Origin: Deltaproteobacteria bacterium
GTDB lineage: Bacteria; Desulfobacterota; Desulfarculia; Adiutricales; Adiutricaceae
Assembly: GCA_031269135.1 (NCBI GenBank)
Contig: JAISZP010000272.1
Coordinates: 1 to 6,252 of the forward strand
Reading direction: 5' to 3'
DNA: 6,252 nucleotides
Position 1 is the first letter of the stretch; the number at the start of each line of letters is the position of its first letter. The notes beneath the pieces are model-generated. The model saw only the letters and a program-made list of their open reading frames with translations, had not been told where the DNA came from and did not search any database. Of the stretch, positions 5,802-6,252 are shown in pieces. A program made the translations under genes and the position numbers.

Positions 5802-5829
5802 GGTAAGGTCAAGGCGGTAAGGTCAAGGC
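5802..5829. repeat. 14-bp tandem duplication
   Basis: GGTAAGGTCAAGGC occurs twice in perfect tandem (5802-5815, 5816-5829). It is flanked on the left by shorter iterations (GTTAT twice, AGGTA twice), suggesting repeated slippage. Confidence 0.8.
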
Positions 5830-5854
5830 GCGGGTGAGGCAGGAATGAATGAAT

Positions 5855-5935
5855 TTAGGCTGAAAAGAGATTAGGCTAAATAGGGACTTGGCTGAAAAGA
5901 GATTAGGCAAAAAAGGGGATTAGGCAAAACGGATA
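5855..5935. repeat. 15-17-bp degenerate tandem array (5 units)
   Basis: Units start at 5855, 5871, 5888, 5903 and 5920, each beginning TTAGGC or TTGGC followed by an A-rich then G-rich part (TTAGGCTGAAAAGAGA type). Unit length varies between 15 and 17. Confidence 0.85.
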
Positions 5936-6005
5936 GACTGGGAATGATGAGCATTAAGCCGAAACTCGCGAGATAAGTTCGCAGAGAGGCATCGGGAACG
6001 TCCCC

Positions 6006-6109
6006 CTTGATGAACCTTCATGATGAGTCTCCGTGAAGGGTCTCCATGATGAGTCTCCATGAGACGCCGCTATGATGGGCCATTATGGAGCGCCTCTATT
6101 ATGTCCCTT
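6006..6109. repeat. 13-bp tandem array (8 units)
   Basis: Eight uninterrupted 13-base units start at 6006, 6019, 6032, 6045, 6058, 6071, 6084 and 6097. CATGATGAGTCTC is exact at 6019 and 6045; others keep the ATGA or ATG core. The period is strictly 13, which excludes a conserved coding repeat. Confidence 0.88.
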
Positions 6110-6210
6110 GACGCCGCCTGCGCTCTAACGCTTAAATTTCGTCAGCGTCTGCATTTCGCGATCGCTTGCTTTTTTAGTTTAAAGCTCAAAAACCTTAAGG
6201 CCGAGGACAA

Positions 6211-6250
6211 TCAAAAAACCACGGTCCGGATTTGAGTTCCGAACCGTGGA
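6211..6250 (-). terminator. rho-independent terminator of a minus-strand gene beyond the right edge
   Basis: CCACGGTCCGGA (6219-6230) pairs with TCCGAACCGTGG (6238-6249): 12 base pairs with one C/A mismatch and a 7-base loop. On the minus strand the stem is followed directly by T6 (6218-6213). The T-run is on the left, so it stops transcription entering from the right, which insulates the phn operon from the gene upstream. Confidence 0.9.
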
Positions 6251-6252
6251 AG

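Larger units (their letters stand above)
5486..6252. other. 767-base region upstream of phnC without a convincing gene
   Basis: I find no reading frame with coding character here. The part next to phnC (about 5486-5600) is AT-rich and holds a candidate promoter and Pho-like repeats. From about 5669 to 6109 most of it is four different short tandem arrays. Stretch 6110-6210 shows nothing recognisable. The right end is a terminator for a gene outside the window. Confidence 0.7.

Noticed and set aside
6006..6109. CRISPR array or replication-origin iterons
   Set aside because: Units are 13 bp, contiguous and degenerate, without spacers; no replication initiator gene or DnaA boxes are seen nearby.
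5486..6252. Insertion sequence or mobile element remnant upstream of phnC
   Set aside because: No transposase-like frame, terminal inverted repeats or target duplication are visible; the only strong inverted repeat is the terminator at the edge.

Overview
The window holds most of a C-P lyase (phosphonate degradation) operon, all on the minus strand, so transcription runs right to left. In order: phnC (ABC ATPase), phnD (periplasmic phosphonate-binding protein), phnE (permease), a DUF1045-family 2H-phosphoesterase-like gene, phnG, phnH, and the 5' part of phnI, which runs off the left edge. The uptake module (phnCDE) imports phosphonates. PhnG, PhnH and PhnI belong to the core C-P lyase machinery that couples phosphonate to ATP-derived ribose. 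The remaining core genes (phnJ, and usually phnK, phnL, phnM) would be expected to the left, outside the window. PhnD has a cleavable-looking Sec signal and no good lipobox, which fits a Gram-negative, probably proteobacterial, host; I cannot name the organism. Base composition looks moderate.

Layout: 1-617 phnI (partial); 709-1335 phnH; 1390-1839 phnG; 1950-2702 DUF1045 gene; 2702-3580 phnE; 3590-4582 phnD; 4640-5485 phnC; 5486-6252 an upstream region without a convincing gene. That region carries a candidate promoter with Pho-box-like direct repeats, and at the right edge a strong rho-independent terminator for a minus-strand gene lying beyond the window. The phnC-phnD-phnE-DUF1045 genes are tightly spaced, including a TGATG stop/start overlap. 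The three junctions or coding parts after that are interrupted by repeats.

The unusual feature is the density of short, degenerate tandem repeats. There are nine separate arrays, with unit lengths of 13 to 18 bp, and the unit sequence differs at each place. They sit at three successive gene junctions (DUF1045/phnG, phnG/phnH, phnH/phnI), inside the phnI coding sequence, and four times upstream of phnC. The two inside phnI have 18-bp and 15-bp units and stay in frame, adding a low-complexity linker after a normal PhnI N-terminal domain. Non-coding arrays use 13, 14, 15/16 or 17 bp units. At phnG/phnH the repeat unit contains the overlapping start/stop ATGACTAG. This suggests that an ancestral overlapping junction was itself amplified, giving several candidate starts with Shine-Dalgarno-like sequences and short bridging reading frames.
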